Assembly: GCA_030533225.1 (NCBI GenBank) | Contig: JAUNJO010000003.1 | Location: 1-64,000, forward strand | Direction: 5' to 3' | DNA from: Eubacteriales bacterium | GTDB taxonomy: Bacteria; Bacillota; Clostridia; Oscillospirales; Acutalibacteraceae | DNA length: 64,000 nt | Shown here: positions 34,923-44,069 of the stretch, piece after piece | Numbering within the stretch: the stretch's first letter is position 1 | Layout: every line of letters starts with the position of its first letter | The notes under the pieces: model-generated | The model's input: the letters and a program-made list of their open reading frames with translations, nothing else | Told to the model about the DNA's origin: nothing | The model's database searches: none | Program-made: the position numbers and the translations under genes

Positions 34923-35732
34923 ATGCACTATTTTGTATTTACAGATGAAGCTGGAACATACCAGAGCCGTCCGAGCGAGGGTTTCATTAAGAGTCACCCC
35001 TTTTACATAAGGGCGAATGTGCTGATGTCCATAGAGGATTATCGGCAATTTCAAACGGAAATGCAGCAGATAAACGGAATGTATGAGATTCCGTTTGATG
35101 AAGAAATTAAGTGGTCGGATTTGGGAACTAAATATAAAAAAGGCGATCCCCGCACTCCCACGATAGCTGCAATGTCCGCAGATCGCCTAAAAGGCTATTA
35201 TAGAAAAGTTTTAACAACTGCTGCTACCAAAGAGTCGACCATGTTTTTGTATACCATAACGGACATTGTCGGTCGCACATGTAGGATTGCAGAGGATTAT
35301 ATTTATCAGTATCATTTGCAGGATGCTTTTCAAAGAATTCAGATGGATATGAAGGCAGATGATTTTGCTACATTCATTATGGATGAATTGAACAAAGGAA
35401 CCGTAAAGCAAATTAAGTCGGCTTGCCATGAATTTACTGTAAAAGGCGATTTCGTGAAATACAAAAACATATACCATGGCGTTCTCACCGAATGTAGTTT
35501 ATATAGTCCTGGGATTCAGCTCGCGGACTATGCTGCTGGAATTATGAACGGATACTTGCATAGGAATATACTTTCTCCCGGGAACTACCAATTTGCAACA
35601 GCCTTGTACAGTGAATTTATAAAACCAAGATTGCGGCATCATGCGATTGGTACAATTTGTGGGTATGGTGTGATTGACATACCGAAGAAAACATCTTTTC
35701 GCCAGCAATTAAAAGATATTTTTGACGCATGA
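34923..35732 (+). CDS. DUF3800 domain protein
   Basis: A 269-residue protein with the DUF3800 opening YFVFTDEAG (first acidic residues) and closing IQLADYAAG, where a second Asp lies. DUF3800 is regarded as an RNase H-like nuclease fold, commonly found in defence islands; that is family knowledge, not shown here. ATG 34923 sits 8 bases after AGGAGGTGA. With the ATPase before it, it may form an ATPase-nuclease pair. Confidence 0.7.
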   Translation: MHYFVFTDEAGTYQSRPSEGFIKSHPFYIRANVLMSIEDYRQFQTEMQQINGMYEIPFDEEIKWSDLGTKYKKGDPRTPTIAAMSADRLKGYYRKVLTTAATKESTMFLYTITDIVGRTCRIAEDYIYQYHLQDAFQRIQMDMKADDFATFIMDELNKGTVKQIKSACHEFTVKGDFVKYKNIYHGVLTECSLYSPGIQLADYAAGIMNGYLHRNILSPGNYQFATALYSEFIKPRLRHHAIGTICGYGVIDIPKKTSFRQQLKDIFDA

Positions 35733-35748
35733 TAACGGAGGACCTCTT

Positions 35749-36264
35749 GTGAATAGGTTAACTACAAAAGCTGCTGAACGCATTGCAAATAATCTTGTCG
35801 AGTTTATGGCTGCTGATGTTCCGTTGCAGCAGGAGGCGGTTTCGTTCTTATACAATTGGGTTAGAAGGCCCGATGGGATTGGTACATCAAAGATGTATTT
35901 TGCTGTATGGGACATGGTTTTGAAAAAATACCTTCCAAAAGAAAGGCCAGTTTTGTTCCGATCTTGCTGGCGATTGTCTAAATGCGACATTCAGAGTTTT
36001 ACAGGCAAGATGTATACTGCAGATAGGTTTTCTGATGGGCATAAAGGGCATGTGCTGATTTGTGACACAAAAGAATACTTGCAATTTGAAGATGCTGCCT
36101 CTGCCGAGCATTTGCTTAGTTATTTTCCTCTTTCGGAATGCGTAAAAAAAGCACCAACACAATTTCCTGAAAGTTTTCGAGAAATGTGCGAAATGGAGGA
36201 CGAGTATATCGTCCGTGTAAATTATAACTGGCTATATGATTTGAAGTGGAACAAAAAGCCGTAA
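35749..36264 (+). CDS. Unknown 171-residue protein in the defence operon
   Basis: The start is GTG 35749, 9 bases after GGAGG. I recognise no family. The sequence has an N-terminal helical part, then a mixed region with VLFRSCWRLS, IQSFTGKMYTA and EYLQFED. These have a loose similarity to the R-S-E layout of ADP-ribosyltransferases, which I would not press. It lies 16 bases after DUF3800 and 20 before the DUF2075 gene, so it is cotranscribed with both. Confidence 0.65.
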   Translation: MNRLTTKAAERIANNLVEFMAADVPLQQEAVSFLYNWVRRPDGIGTSKMYFAVWDMVLKKYLPKERPVLFRSCWRLSKCDIQSFTGKMYTADRFSDGHKGHVLICDTKEYLQFEDAASAEHLLSYFPLSECVKKAPTQFPESFREMCEMEDEYIVRVNYNWLYDLKWNKKP

Positions 36265-36284
36265 GAATAACGAGGTAAACCACT

Positions 36285-38264
36285 ATGCGTAATTTGAGAT
36301 CCTACTATTCTGCGTCGATTGCGGAGTTTTTGCGGCAATCGAGCAGCGAAATAATTGGTATCATCCACTCCAATGACATTTCGGCGGAGACGACGATTCA
36401 GCAGAGCAATACTTGGGAGTCTGAGGTGCAGATTCTCAAGGATCAGCTGCGCTCTTTTTCGGACGGTAGGATCATTTTCGAATACACCATCCCCAGAATG
36501 GGTAAGCGTGTAGACGCGGTGGTGCTTTACAAGAATATCGTGTTCCTTTTGGAGTTCAAGTGCGGCGATGCAGAATACCGCCAGTCTACATACGATCAGG
36601 TATACGACTACGCGCTGGACCTGCGTAACTTCCAGAAGGAAAGCCATAACAAATTGCTGGTGCCGATTATGGTATCCACCAGAGCGGCAGCAGTCACAAA
36701 TGTTATTCGTGAACGCGATCGCGTAATTGAGCCGCTTCGTTGCAATGCGGGCAATATTGCTGATGTGATCAACATGGTTGTAGCACGCTATAACGAACCT
36801 GATTTTGATTATGTAGCATGGGAGAATTCTGAGTATCTTCCCACACCTACGATCGTGGAAGCGGCACAGGCATTGTATCGCGGACACAATGTTAATGACA
36901 TTACCCGCAGTGATGCTGGAGCAGAAAACCTGACGGTCACTACCGATGAAATTAACCGCATCATCGAACACAGTAAAGCAAACGGCCGAAAGTCCATTTG
37001 TTTCGTAACCGGTGTCCCCGGTGCTGGTAAAACGTTGGTCGGTTTGAATATTGCCATTCAGCGTTCCGATGCGCAGCAGGGCGAGCACGCAGTATTCCTG
37101 TCCGGTAATTTCCCGTTGGTGACGGTGTTGCAGGAAGCTCTCGCTCGTGATAAAGTGGATCAGGAAAAGCAGCGCGGCAATCGTGTTTCCAAAGCGGATG
37201 CGCTGCGCAGTACATCTGCGTTTATCCAAATCATTCATAAGTACCGCGATTCTTTTGTGGGTAACAATAACATTCCGCCGGAGCGCGTTGCCATCTTCGA
37301 TGAGGCGCAGCGTGCATGGACGCAGGATATGATTGAAAAGTTCATGGCCACCAAGAAGGGCGTGTCGCTCTTCCCGTATAGCGAGCCGGAGTTTTTGATC
37401 AGCACCATGGATCGCCATCAGGACTGGGAGGTTGTCATTTGTCTGGTTGGTGGCGGGCAGGAAATTAACACTGGTGAGGCCGGTTTGCCTGAATGGTTTG
37501 ATTCTTTGCGTCGTGCATTCCCCGATTGGGACGTGTATATCACACCGCAGCTTAACGATGATGAATACCGCCGCGGCAGAAGCTGGAGCGGTATGCTTGA
37601 CGGGCTTCGCACTTTCGAGCGGGACAAGCTCCATCTGGCCACATCGGTGCGATCTTTCAGAACACCGGATCTGGCAGCGTTTGTAAAGGCGGTGCTGGAT
37701 GCAGATACCGACGAAGCGAAAGCGCTGTATCAGCGCATTAAAGATAAATATCCGATTGTGATCACCCGTGATTTGAATAAGGCGAAAGACTGGGTACGAG
37801 ATCATTGCCAGGGCACTACCCGTTATGGCTTGCTCGCCAGCAGCGGCGCCTTACGCCTGAAACCGGAAGGTATCTTTGTAAAGAATGAGATTTCGGTAGC
37901 TAACTGGTTCCTGAATGGCAAAGATGATGTTCGGTCCAGCTATATGCTGGAGGACGTAGTCAGCGAGTTCGATATTCAGGGCCTGGAGCTTGACTATTCT
38001 GTTGTCGCATGGGATGCAGACTATCGCTATGTTAACGGAGAATGGACCTATAACAATTTTGTCGGCAATCGTTGGAACAATGTCAGCTCTGAGGAACGTC
38101 GTCTATATTTAAAAAATGCCTATCGCGTACTGCTTACCCGCGCCCGCCAGGGCATGGCCATCTTTGTGCCAGCAGGCAGTGACGACGATCAGACACGCAA
38201 GCGTGAATGGTATGATGGGATTTATGGGTATTTGAAGGAAATTGGCCTATTGTCCATATATTGA
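36285..38264 (+). CDS. DUF2075 ATPase/helicase with nuclease-like N-terminus
   Basis: A 659-residue protein. The N-terminal part (about 55-105) carries RVDAVVLYKNIVFLLEFKCG, a D...ExK pattern like PD-(D/E)XK nucleases. The C-terminal two thirds is a DUF2075 SF1-like helicase: Walker A VTGVPGAGKTLVG at about 236, Walker B VAIFDEAQRAW, and a late motif DIQGLELDYSVVAWD followed by RVLLTRARQGM. ATG 36285 follows GAGGT. It lies 36 bases ahead of an OLD nuclease; helicase-OLD pairing recalls Gabija, whose GajB is UvrD-like instead. Confidence 0.85.
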   Translation: MRNLRSYYSASIAEFLRQSSSEIIGIIHSNDISAETTIQQSNTWESEVQILKDQLRSFSDGRIIFEYTIPRMGKRVDAVVLYKNIVFLLEFKCGDAEYRQSTYDQVYDYALDLRNFQKESHNKLLVPIMVSTRAAAVTNVIRERDRVIEPLRCNAGNIADVINMVVARYNEPDFDYVAWENSEYLPTPTIVEAAQALYRGHNVNDITRSDAGAENLTVTTDEINRIIEHSKANGRKSICFVTGVPGAGKTLVGLNIAIQRSDAQQGEHAVFLSGNFPLVTVLQEALARDKVDQEKQRGNRVSKADALRSTSAFIQIIHKYRDSFVGNNNIPPERVAIFDEAQRAWTQDMIEKFMATKKGVSLFPYSEPEFLISTMDRHQDWEVVICLVGGGQEINTGEAGLPEWFDSLRRAFPDWDVYITPQLNDDEYRRGRSWSGMLDGLRTFERDKLHLATSVRSFRTPDLAAFVKAVLDADTDEAKALYQRIKDKYPIVITRDLNKAKDWVRDHCQGTTRYGLLASSGALRLKPEGIFVKNEISVANWFLNGKDDVRSSYMLEDVVSEFDIQGLELDYSVVAWDADYRYVNGEWTYNNFVGNRWNNVSSEERRLYLKNAYRVLLTRARQGMAIFVPAGSDDDQTRKREWYDGIYGYLKEIGLLSIY

Positions 38265-38300
38265 TTCGAAAGGAGCATTAACCTGTAAAGGAGGTAAAGC

Positions 38301-39992
38301 ATGAAAATAGCAAAAGTGCATATCGAAAATTTTCGGAGTATAAAACAACTGGATTTTTCACCAGGAAACTATTGTGCGCTTATTGGAGAAAACAATGCGG
38401 GTAAAAGCAATGTGCTGAAGGCGATAAATTTAGTCTTAGGTGAAACTTGGCCGACAGATCGCAGCATTTCTGAAGATGATTTTCATGGATATGACACCGC
38501 CAAAGATATAGTTATACAGGTATATTTTGATGCGATAATTGAGGAATGGAAAAACAACTGCAAATGCGAGGTTTCCGGATTTGAATTGCGTGGCAAAGCA
38601 TACAAGAGACGCTATAAATCAAAACCTGCAGGTACAATAACTGTCGATTTTTATTGCATAGATAAAAATGGAAAACCATGCCAATACCCTGCAACTCCTT
38701 ATAAGAGCGGAGAGCGTTATACAGGTCCGTATGTGTCTCTTAAGGTCTCCCGCGAATTAAGGAAAAAGGTTCCGTTTATTTATGTAGATGTTATGCGTGA
38801 TTATAGTAAACAAGATCCGGGAAATAGATGGTCAATTTTAAGAAGGTTATTCAATGATATTAATTTGAGCCTTTCTACAGATAAAGCGCTTGTTGCCGTT
38901 AAAACAAAGGACGGCGAACAAAAAATGACCAGGAAGCAAGCGTTTGAATTTAAGATCAAAGAGGCTTATAGCTATCTTCAAACAGATGAGTTTCTTGATG
39001 TCGAAGAGAAAATAAGAGTTAACTCTTTGGAGCAGATGGGAATCGATCCTAAAGACGGAGATATTGCTATTGGATTTGACACATACGATACAATGAATGT
39101 GTTCAAAAATTTACAGCTTTATGTTGATCAGATGGGAATCAGCACTACAGCTGACATGGTAGGCGCCGGGTTACAAAGTGCTATTGTGATTGCTATTTTT
39201 CGAACTTATGAGGAAATAAAAAAAGAAGGAGCGATTTTTGCTATTGAAGAACCTGAGGTCTATTTGCATCCGCAAAAGCAACGATATTTTAGCAATATTT
39301 TATCCAATCTCGGTGTTCAAAACCAAGTCTTTATCACGACGCATTCCCCGACTTTTGTTCGGCTGTATGAGCCAGAAAATGTATGCTTAATACGTCGAAA
39401 CAACACATATGGAACAACAGCAAAAATATGCGAAAAAGAGCATTTGATATCTTCGGAGAAGGAAGCTTTGAAGATAGAAAACTATTTTGATAACCAGCGG
39501 AATGAAATGTTTTTTGCGAAAGCTGTGCTTTTGGTAGAAGGGGCAACAGAAAAATTTGTGTTTCCGTTGATAGGGCGATTAATGGAGTGGGATTTTGATC
39601 GTCATGGGGTATCGATAATTGAATGTGGAGGTAAAGGTAATTTGTGCACCTTTGCAAAAGTCGCAAGCGCATTTGATATTCCATATGTCGTTGTAGCTGA
39701 TGATGATATAAAGGATCTGGCAGAAATAACAGATGAAACGAAGCGACAAAAAATCCAAAGAGAAAACGAAAATCATCGCACAAAGAACGCGGCCTTAATT
39801 GCAACGGTTCCTTCAGACTTGTTGTTTTGGATGCTTCCAAATATCGAAGCAGAACTTGGCATTAATGAGAATTCTGACAATAAAATCAAACAGGCGTTAG
39901 CAAAAATAAAATCCGAAGATTTCAGAAGATCTATTCCTGAAGCAATAGCGTATCCAGTCAACAAACTGATTGAAATTGTGAATAAAAAATAA
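38301..39992 (+). CDS. OLD family ATP-dependent endonuclease
   Basis: A 563-residue OLD nuclease. The N-terminal ABC-type ATPase domain has Walker A IGENNAGKSNVLKA (about 31-44), and later a signature and Walker B region (FAIEEPEVYLHPQKQ) and ITTHSP. The C-terminal TOPRIM domain has LLVEGATEKFVFPL (Glu) and VVADDDIKD (DxD). Members cut or nick DNA; GajA of Gabija is one. AGGAGG precedes ATG 38301. It ends this run of cotranscribed genes. No reverse transcriptase is present. Confidence 0.9.
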   Translation: MKIAKVHIENFRSIKQLDFSPGNYCALIGENNAGKSNVLKAINLVLGETWPTDRSISEDDFHGYDTAKDIVIQVYFDAIIEEWKNNCKCEVSGFELRGKAYKRRYKSKPAGTITVDFYCIDKNGKPCQYPATPYKSGERYTGPYVSLKVSRELRKKVPFIYVDVMRDYSKQDPGNRWSILRRLFNDINLSLSTDKALVAVKTKDGEQKMTRKQAFEFKIKEAYSYLQTDEFLDVEEKIRVNSLEQMGIDPKDGDIAIGFDTYDTMNVFKNLQLYVDQMGISTTADMVGAGLQSAIVIAIFRTYEEIKKEGAIFAIEEPEVYLHPQKQRYFSNILSNLGVQNQVFITTHSPTFVRLYEPENVCLIRRNNTYGTTAKICEKEHLISSEKEALKIENYFDNQRNEMFFAKAVLLVEGATEKFVFPLIGRLMEWDFDRHGVSIIECGGKGNLCTFAKVASAFDIPYVVVADDDIKDLAEITDETKRQKIQRENENHRTKNAALIATVPSDLLFWMLPNIEAELGINENSDNKIKQALAKIKSEDFRRSIPEAIAYPVNKLIEIVNKK

Positions 39993-40104
39993 TGTCCCCT
40001 CGTTTTGTGTGTACATTGTTACTTAATTGCTAACAAACCGCTTTTCGTCTGGATATTGCCGGTGAGTTCTGGTATTGTGTGTCCCTGCCAAAGGAGGTGG
40101 CGAC

Positions 40105-40401
40105 ATGCGAAGTATCATAGAGGAACTGTATTACGGCAACATCAGCCCGACGGATCGGGACATCGTCAAAGGCGGCAGCTATTCGCACATACTGAACCTG
40201 GTGACCCGCAACGAAGACGAGCTGATGCAGACGCTAACGCATGCGCAGCAGGAGACATTTGAAAAGTTCAAGGACTGCGCGTCGGAGCTGGGTGACAAAA
40301 ACGAAATGATGTCATTCGTGCTCGGATTCAAACTGGGTATGCGGTTGGCAGTGGAGGCAATGATCAGCATCGACGAAATCACAGAACCTAAAATGAATTA
40401 A
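40105..40401 (+). CDS. DUF6809-type small protein
   Basis: A 98-residue, mostly helical protein with IEELYYGNISP at the start and FVLGFKLGMRLAVEAM near the end. This matches DUF6809 proteins, which are common in clostridial mobile elements and have no known function. ATG 40105 follows AAGGAGG. A terminator follows directly. Confidence 0.7.
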   Translation: MRSIIEELYYGNISPTDRDIVKGGSYSHILNLVTRNEDELMQTLTHAQQETFEKFKDCASELGDKNEMMSFVLGFKLGMRLAVEAMISIDEITEPKMN

Positions 40402-40406
40402 TGGCA

Positions 40407-40446
40407 AGAGCCATCGCATTTGGATACAAGTGCGATGGCTCTTTTG
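40407..40446 (+). terminator. Terminator of the DUF6809 gene
   Basis: An 11-bp stem (GAGCCATCGCA / TGCGATGGCTC) with a 12-base loop and TTTTG tail. Confidence 0.8.
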
Positions 40447-40478
40447 AACACAACATACCGATATGAAGATTTGCATTA

Positions 40479-40582
40479 TTCCGATAATGGGGAATATTCC
40501 GCATTACACGCCAATATTGTTCCGTTAAAACGCAAAATATTATTCCGATACTATTGATATTGTTCCGAAAAGGTGGTATAAT
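40479..40582 (+). promoter_or_regulatory. fic promoter with five TTCCG repeats
   Basis: TTGATA (40554-40559), 17 bases, TATAAT (40577-40582). Five copies of TTCCG in AT-rich context start at 40479, 40497, 40520, 40543 and 40563, at steps of 18, 23, 23 and 20 bases (about two helical turns). The last lies between the -35 and -10 boxes, so a protein bound there would block transcription. Confidence 0.65.
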
Positions 40583-40606
40583 AGCTACTAACAGGAGGGA
40601 TATTTT

Positions 40607-41500
40607 ATGTTTATGACAGTAAAACAGGCCGCAGAAAAATGGGGCATTTCCGATAGAAGAATTCGTGTGCTCTGCTCTGAAGGCAAGATCCCGGGTGCAT
40701 ATCAAGAAGGTCGCGGATGGAAGATTCCACTCGACGCAGAGAAACCTGCGGATGGAAGATACAGATCAAAAGAAAGCATTCTTTCCAGAATAGATCAAAA
40801 GAAAAAAGAATTGGATGGTAGACGCCCTCTGACAGAGGGTGAAGTGGCCAGACTCAACGAAGAATTCATTGTTGAGTACACCTACAATTCCAATGCTATT
40901 GAAGGTAACACGCTGACATTGCGTGAAACAGATTTGGTGCTTCGCGGTCTTACGATCGATAAGAAGCCACTCAAAGATCATATGGAAGCCGTTGGTCACA
41001 AAGAGGCTTTTGAATATGTGAGCGAGCTGGTGAAGGATAATGTTCCAATCAGCGAAAGCATCATTAAGCAAATCCATTTTCTTGTGCTTGCTGATAAAAA
41101 GGATGACCGTGGTGTTTATCGTAGGGTGCCTGTGCGTATTATGGGTGCACAGCATGAGCCGGTGCAGCCGTATCTGATTGGACCCAAAATGGAGCAGCTC
41201 CTTCGTGATTTTGCGGAGAGCACCGAGCATATTGTGACGAAGCTGGCTCGTTTCCATATTGAATTCGAAGGGATCCACCCCTTTATCGATGGTAACGGCA
41301 GAACTGGAAGATTGCTCGTGAATCTGGAACTGATGAAAGCGGGATATCCGCCCATCGATATCAAATTCACCGATCGAATCACCTATTACAATGCCTTTGA
41401 TGAATACTATGTAAAACACAATCTTTCCGCAATGGAAAATCTGTTTGCAAGTTATATCGAAGCGAGGATAGATAAATATTTGAAAATATTACAGGAATGA
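40607..41500 (+). CDS. Fic protein with N-terminal DNA-binding domain
   Basis: A 297-residue Fic protein. Residues 1-50 look like a MerR/excisionase-type helix-turn-helix (TVKQAAEKWGISDRRIRVLC). Then an inhibitory helix motif SNAIEGN, and the Fic active site HPFIDGNGRTGR (about residue 224). Fic enzymes transfer AMP to target proteins; the inhibitory Glu of the N-terminal helix marks class II self-restraint. The DNA-binding part suggests self-regulation at the repeats upstream (inference). AGGAGG precedes ATG 40607. Fic proteins with such fusions can act as toxins or phage-response switches. Confidence 0.9.
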   Translation: MFMTVKQAAEKWGISDRRIRVLCSEGKIPGAYQEGRGWKIPLDAEKPADGRYRSKESILSRIDQKKKELDGRRPLTEGEVARLNEEFIVEYTYNSNAIEGNTLTLRETDLVLRGLTIDKKPLKDHMEAVGHKEAFEYVSELVKDNVPISESIIKQIHFLVLADKKDDRGVYRRVPVRIMGAQHEPVQPYLIGPKMEQLLRDFAESTEHIVTKLARFHIEFEGIHPFIDGNGRTGRLLVNLELMKAGYPPIDIKFTDRITYYNAFDEYYVKHNLSAMENLFASYIEARIDKYLKILQE

Positions 41501-41542
41501 GTGCGGGATAATTAACGCTCAATATAAAGGAGGCGACAAATA

Positions 41543-42130
41543 GTGTCCACACAGTATTTCATGTACACCGAAGTGAATATAGATGGTACATGGGTTTGTA
41601 TTAACAATAAGCTCCGAAACGTACAAAAAGGATCTGAAACCTTGTGTAACACATATTACAGCGGATCAAGATCCTATTTTCGCGCAGCCGCAGATAAAAT
41701 TGAGGAAATTGGCAGTCCGGTAAAGGCTGATGAGCTATCTGTAGAGCTGCAGTCACATTTCAACTGGGCAGAGGATGATATTCAATGCTGGAGAGCATTT
41801 GCGATAAGTCCAGAGGATATGCGCGCCTGTTTTCCTGATGATGCTGCATTAAGGGAATTCTGCGGATATGTTTACAAAAACACGCTTTTTAGTTATCAAA
41901 CCGGGGAAATAGATGATATAGACGAGAGCTTATCCGCAGACGAATATCTTAAGCTGCCAGAGGAAAAAAGAAAATGCTATTCATACTACGAATGGGATTC
42001 CGCATTTGGTTGGTATAAGTATTTCAAGGAAATCTTAGAGCATTATTGCTGGCAAAAATATGAATGGGATACGGTGAATCATTCTTATGATAAAGAATTT
42101 CAGTTCCGTTTTATACTCGTTATTTCTTAA
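41543..42130 (+). CDS. Unknown 195-residue acidic protein
   Basis: The start is GTG 41543 behind AAAGGAGG. The protein is acidic and aromatic-rich (for example KCYSYYEWDSAFGWYKYF) with many Trp, Tyr and Cys residues, and has no membrane segment. I recognise no family. It lies 42 bases after fic with no terminator between, so it may be the partner or target of the Fic protein. Confidence 0.6.
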   Translation: MSTQYFMYTEVNIDGTWVCINNKLRNVQKGSETLCNTYYSGSRSYFRAAADKIEEIGSPVKADELSVELQSHFNWAEDDIQCWRAFAISPEDMRACFPDDAALREFCGYVYKNTLFSYQTGEIDDIDESLSADEYLKLPEEKRKCYSYYEWDSAFGWYKYFKEILEHYCWQKYEWDTVNHSYDKEFQFRFILVIS

Positions 42131-42146
42131 ATAAAAACCGAACATG

Positions 42147-42182
42147 AAACGGTACGCCCAACTGCTGAGCGTACCGTTTTTG
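42147..42182 (+). terminator. Terminator of the fic operon
   Basis: Stem AAACGGTACGC / GCGTACCGTTT with TTTG, ending just before the IS21 left end. Confidence 0.8.
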
Positions 42183-42584
42183 CATACTGGAGTTCTGTGC
42201 CAAACTGGGTCCGTTTTGCGGAACTTTTTCTTATATCTTTTCATACGCGACTTTATTAGAAAAAGAACCAGTAAAGAACAGTATCCCAGTATAAGGGCAT
42301 TCATGCCCTTCGGGAGATGGTTTTATAACACTGAACAACTGAGTCAGTCTGAAACGAATTTCGGGTAACTTTTCCTATATTCTTTCTTACGCGACTTTTA
42401 CCATAAAAGGAATCAGAAATATTCAGTTGTTCAGTAAATTATAGTTTCCTCGCCTATAGCTTTTTATGAAGGGGTGTATAGGGGAAACAAAAAAATATGA
42501 TATAATCCCCATAAAGGAGGTGGTGTGTATGATTGTGCGAGGCACTCTTTGGAATCAAACGAAATAGAAGGAGGTAAAACACAG

Positions 42585-44069
42585 ATGATTTCCAAAGAAC
42601 AGTTTTTAACGATCAAGCGGCTCAAACAAGAAGGCGTGCCGATCGCAGCTATCGCAAGAAGAATCGGCATATCGGAGCCGACCACACGCAAGTGGGCCAA
42701 CATGGGCGAAGCAGGCTTCGACGAGCTGAAAAAGGATGATATTCCGTATCTGGACAACTACCGCGAGTTTATCCTCAGCATCCTGCGGGTGTGTCCGCAA
42801 ACAAGAGAGACCAACATCCTGTACCGACTAAGGGAGGAATTCCCGGACTTTGAGTGCCGCAAGACCACCTTTTACAAGTACATGAGAAAACTGCGAGAAC
42901 AGACCGGATTTGTTCAATTTACAGGGCGAGTCACTTCGCTGCGAGAGGAATCGCCGCCAGGTTATGAAGCACAGGTGGATTTCGGTCAGTATCGCATGAA
43001 GGATATGTACGGTAAACCGGTGCGGGTGTATTTCTTCTGCATGGTGCTGGCATATAGCCGCATGCACTATGTGTATTTCAGCCGCGATCCCTTTACCACC
43101 AAGACGGCCATCCAAGCTCACGAATACGCCTTTCAGTATTTCGGCGGCAGGACACAGATGATTGTGTATGATCAGGATCGGGTGTTTGTGGTGGATGAGA
43201 ATTTCGGCAATATCGCGCTGGTACCAAGGTTTGAGGAATACGTCAAAAAGGTGGGCTTTAGCGTCCGTCTTTGCCGTCCCCACGATCCACAATCCAAAGG
43301 CAAGGTGGAAACCTTTGTGCGCTACATCAAAGAGAACTTTCTGGCAGGCAGAATCTACAAAGGAATCGACTCTTTGAACAGCGACGCCCTGCGGTGGCTG
43401 GATGCCGAAGGAAACGGCACCACCAACCTACGAACCCGCAAACCGCCACGAGTCATGTTCCGTGAGGAAGCGCAGCACCTAACCAGAGTGCCATTTTCCG
43501 ATGAAGGCTTTTCGGAAATTCGCAGTGTGTCGGACAAGTACACGGTGAAAATCGACTGGAGCGTTTACGAGCTGCCGCGAGCAGCAGTTAAACCCTTCGA
43601 TCAGGTTCGGGTAGAGGAACAGGACGGTATGCTGCTCTTTTATAAAGCGGCAGAGAATGAACTGATTCACAAATGCCCACGGCGTGAATCTCCAGGAGGC
43701 ACGACATCCTATGAAGGCAATAGTCACAAAGGAGACTCGGTGGCAAGCAATTCCTTCCGACTACGTTTCGAAGCTTATGACATAGCGGAACGCTTTGCAG
43801 AAATAGTGGAGGAAACGGAGCCACGATACAAAAATCTGCAGCTTGGCCGCATGCTGACCTTATCCAACGTGTTCACAATGGAGCAAATGGTAGAAGCGAT
43901 GGATTACTGCGTGAATATCGGCATTTGTTCAGCGGCAGAGGTGACCGCCTTCCTCATCTACCGCCACGGCAAGGACTATGTTACAAAGCGTATCTCGAAA
44001 AACGCCTATTATCGCAACCGCGAGCGAGCGGAGGAAATAAGGAGGGAGCAAGATGGCAGGTATCGCTGA
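42585..44069 (+). CDS. istA: IS21 transposase IstA
   Basis: A 494-residue DDE transposase. It has an N-terminal helix-turn-helix (IAAIARRIGISEPTTRKW), then the DDE set: QVDFGQ (D), VYDQDRVFV (D), and HDPQSKGKVETFVRYIKENF (E). ATG 42585 follows AAGGAGG. The full length and clean motifs suggest it is intact. Its stop overlaps istB by 17 bases. Confidence 0.92.
   Translation: MISKEQFLTIKRLKQEGVPIAAIARRIGISEPTTRKWANMGEAGFDELKKDDIPYLDNYREFILSILRVCPQTRETNILYRLREEFPDFECRKTTFYKYMRKLREQTGFVQFTGRVTSLREESPPGYEAQVDFGQYRMKDMYGKPVRVYFFCMVLAYSRMHYVYFSRDPFTTKTAIQAHEYAFQYFGGRTQMIVYDQDRVFVVDENFGNIALVPRFEEYVKKVGFSVRLCRPHDPQSKGKVETFVRYIKENFLAGRIYKGIDSLNSDALRWLDAEGNGTTNLRTRKPPRVMFREEAQHLTRVPFSDEGFSEIRSVSDKYTVKIDWSVYELPRAAVKPFDQVRVEEQDGMLLFYKAAENELIHKCPRRESPGGTTSYEGNSHKGDSVASNSFRLRFEAYDIAERFAEIVEETEPRYKNLQLGRMLTLSNVFTMEQMVEAMDYCVNIGICSAAEVTAFLIYRHGKDYVTKRISKNAYYRNRERAEEIRREQDGRYR

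Noticed and set aside
38301..39992. Retron with an OLD-type effector
   Set aside because: No reverse transcriptase or msr/msd-like region is near the OLD gene.
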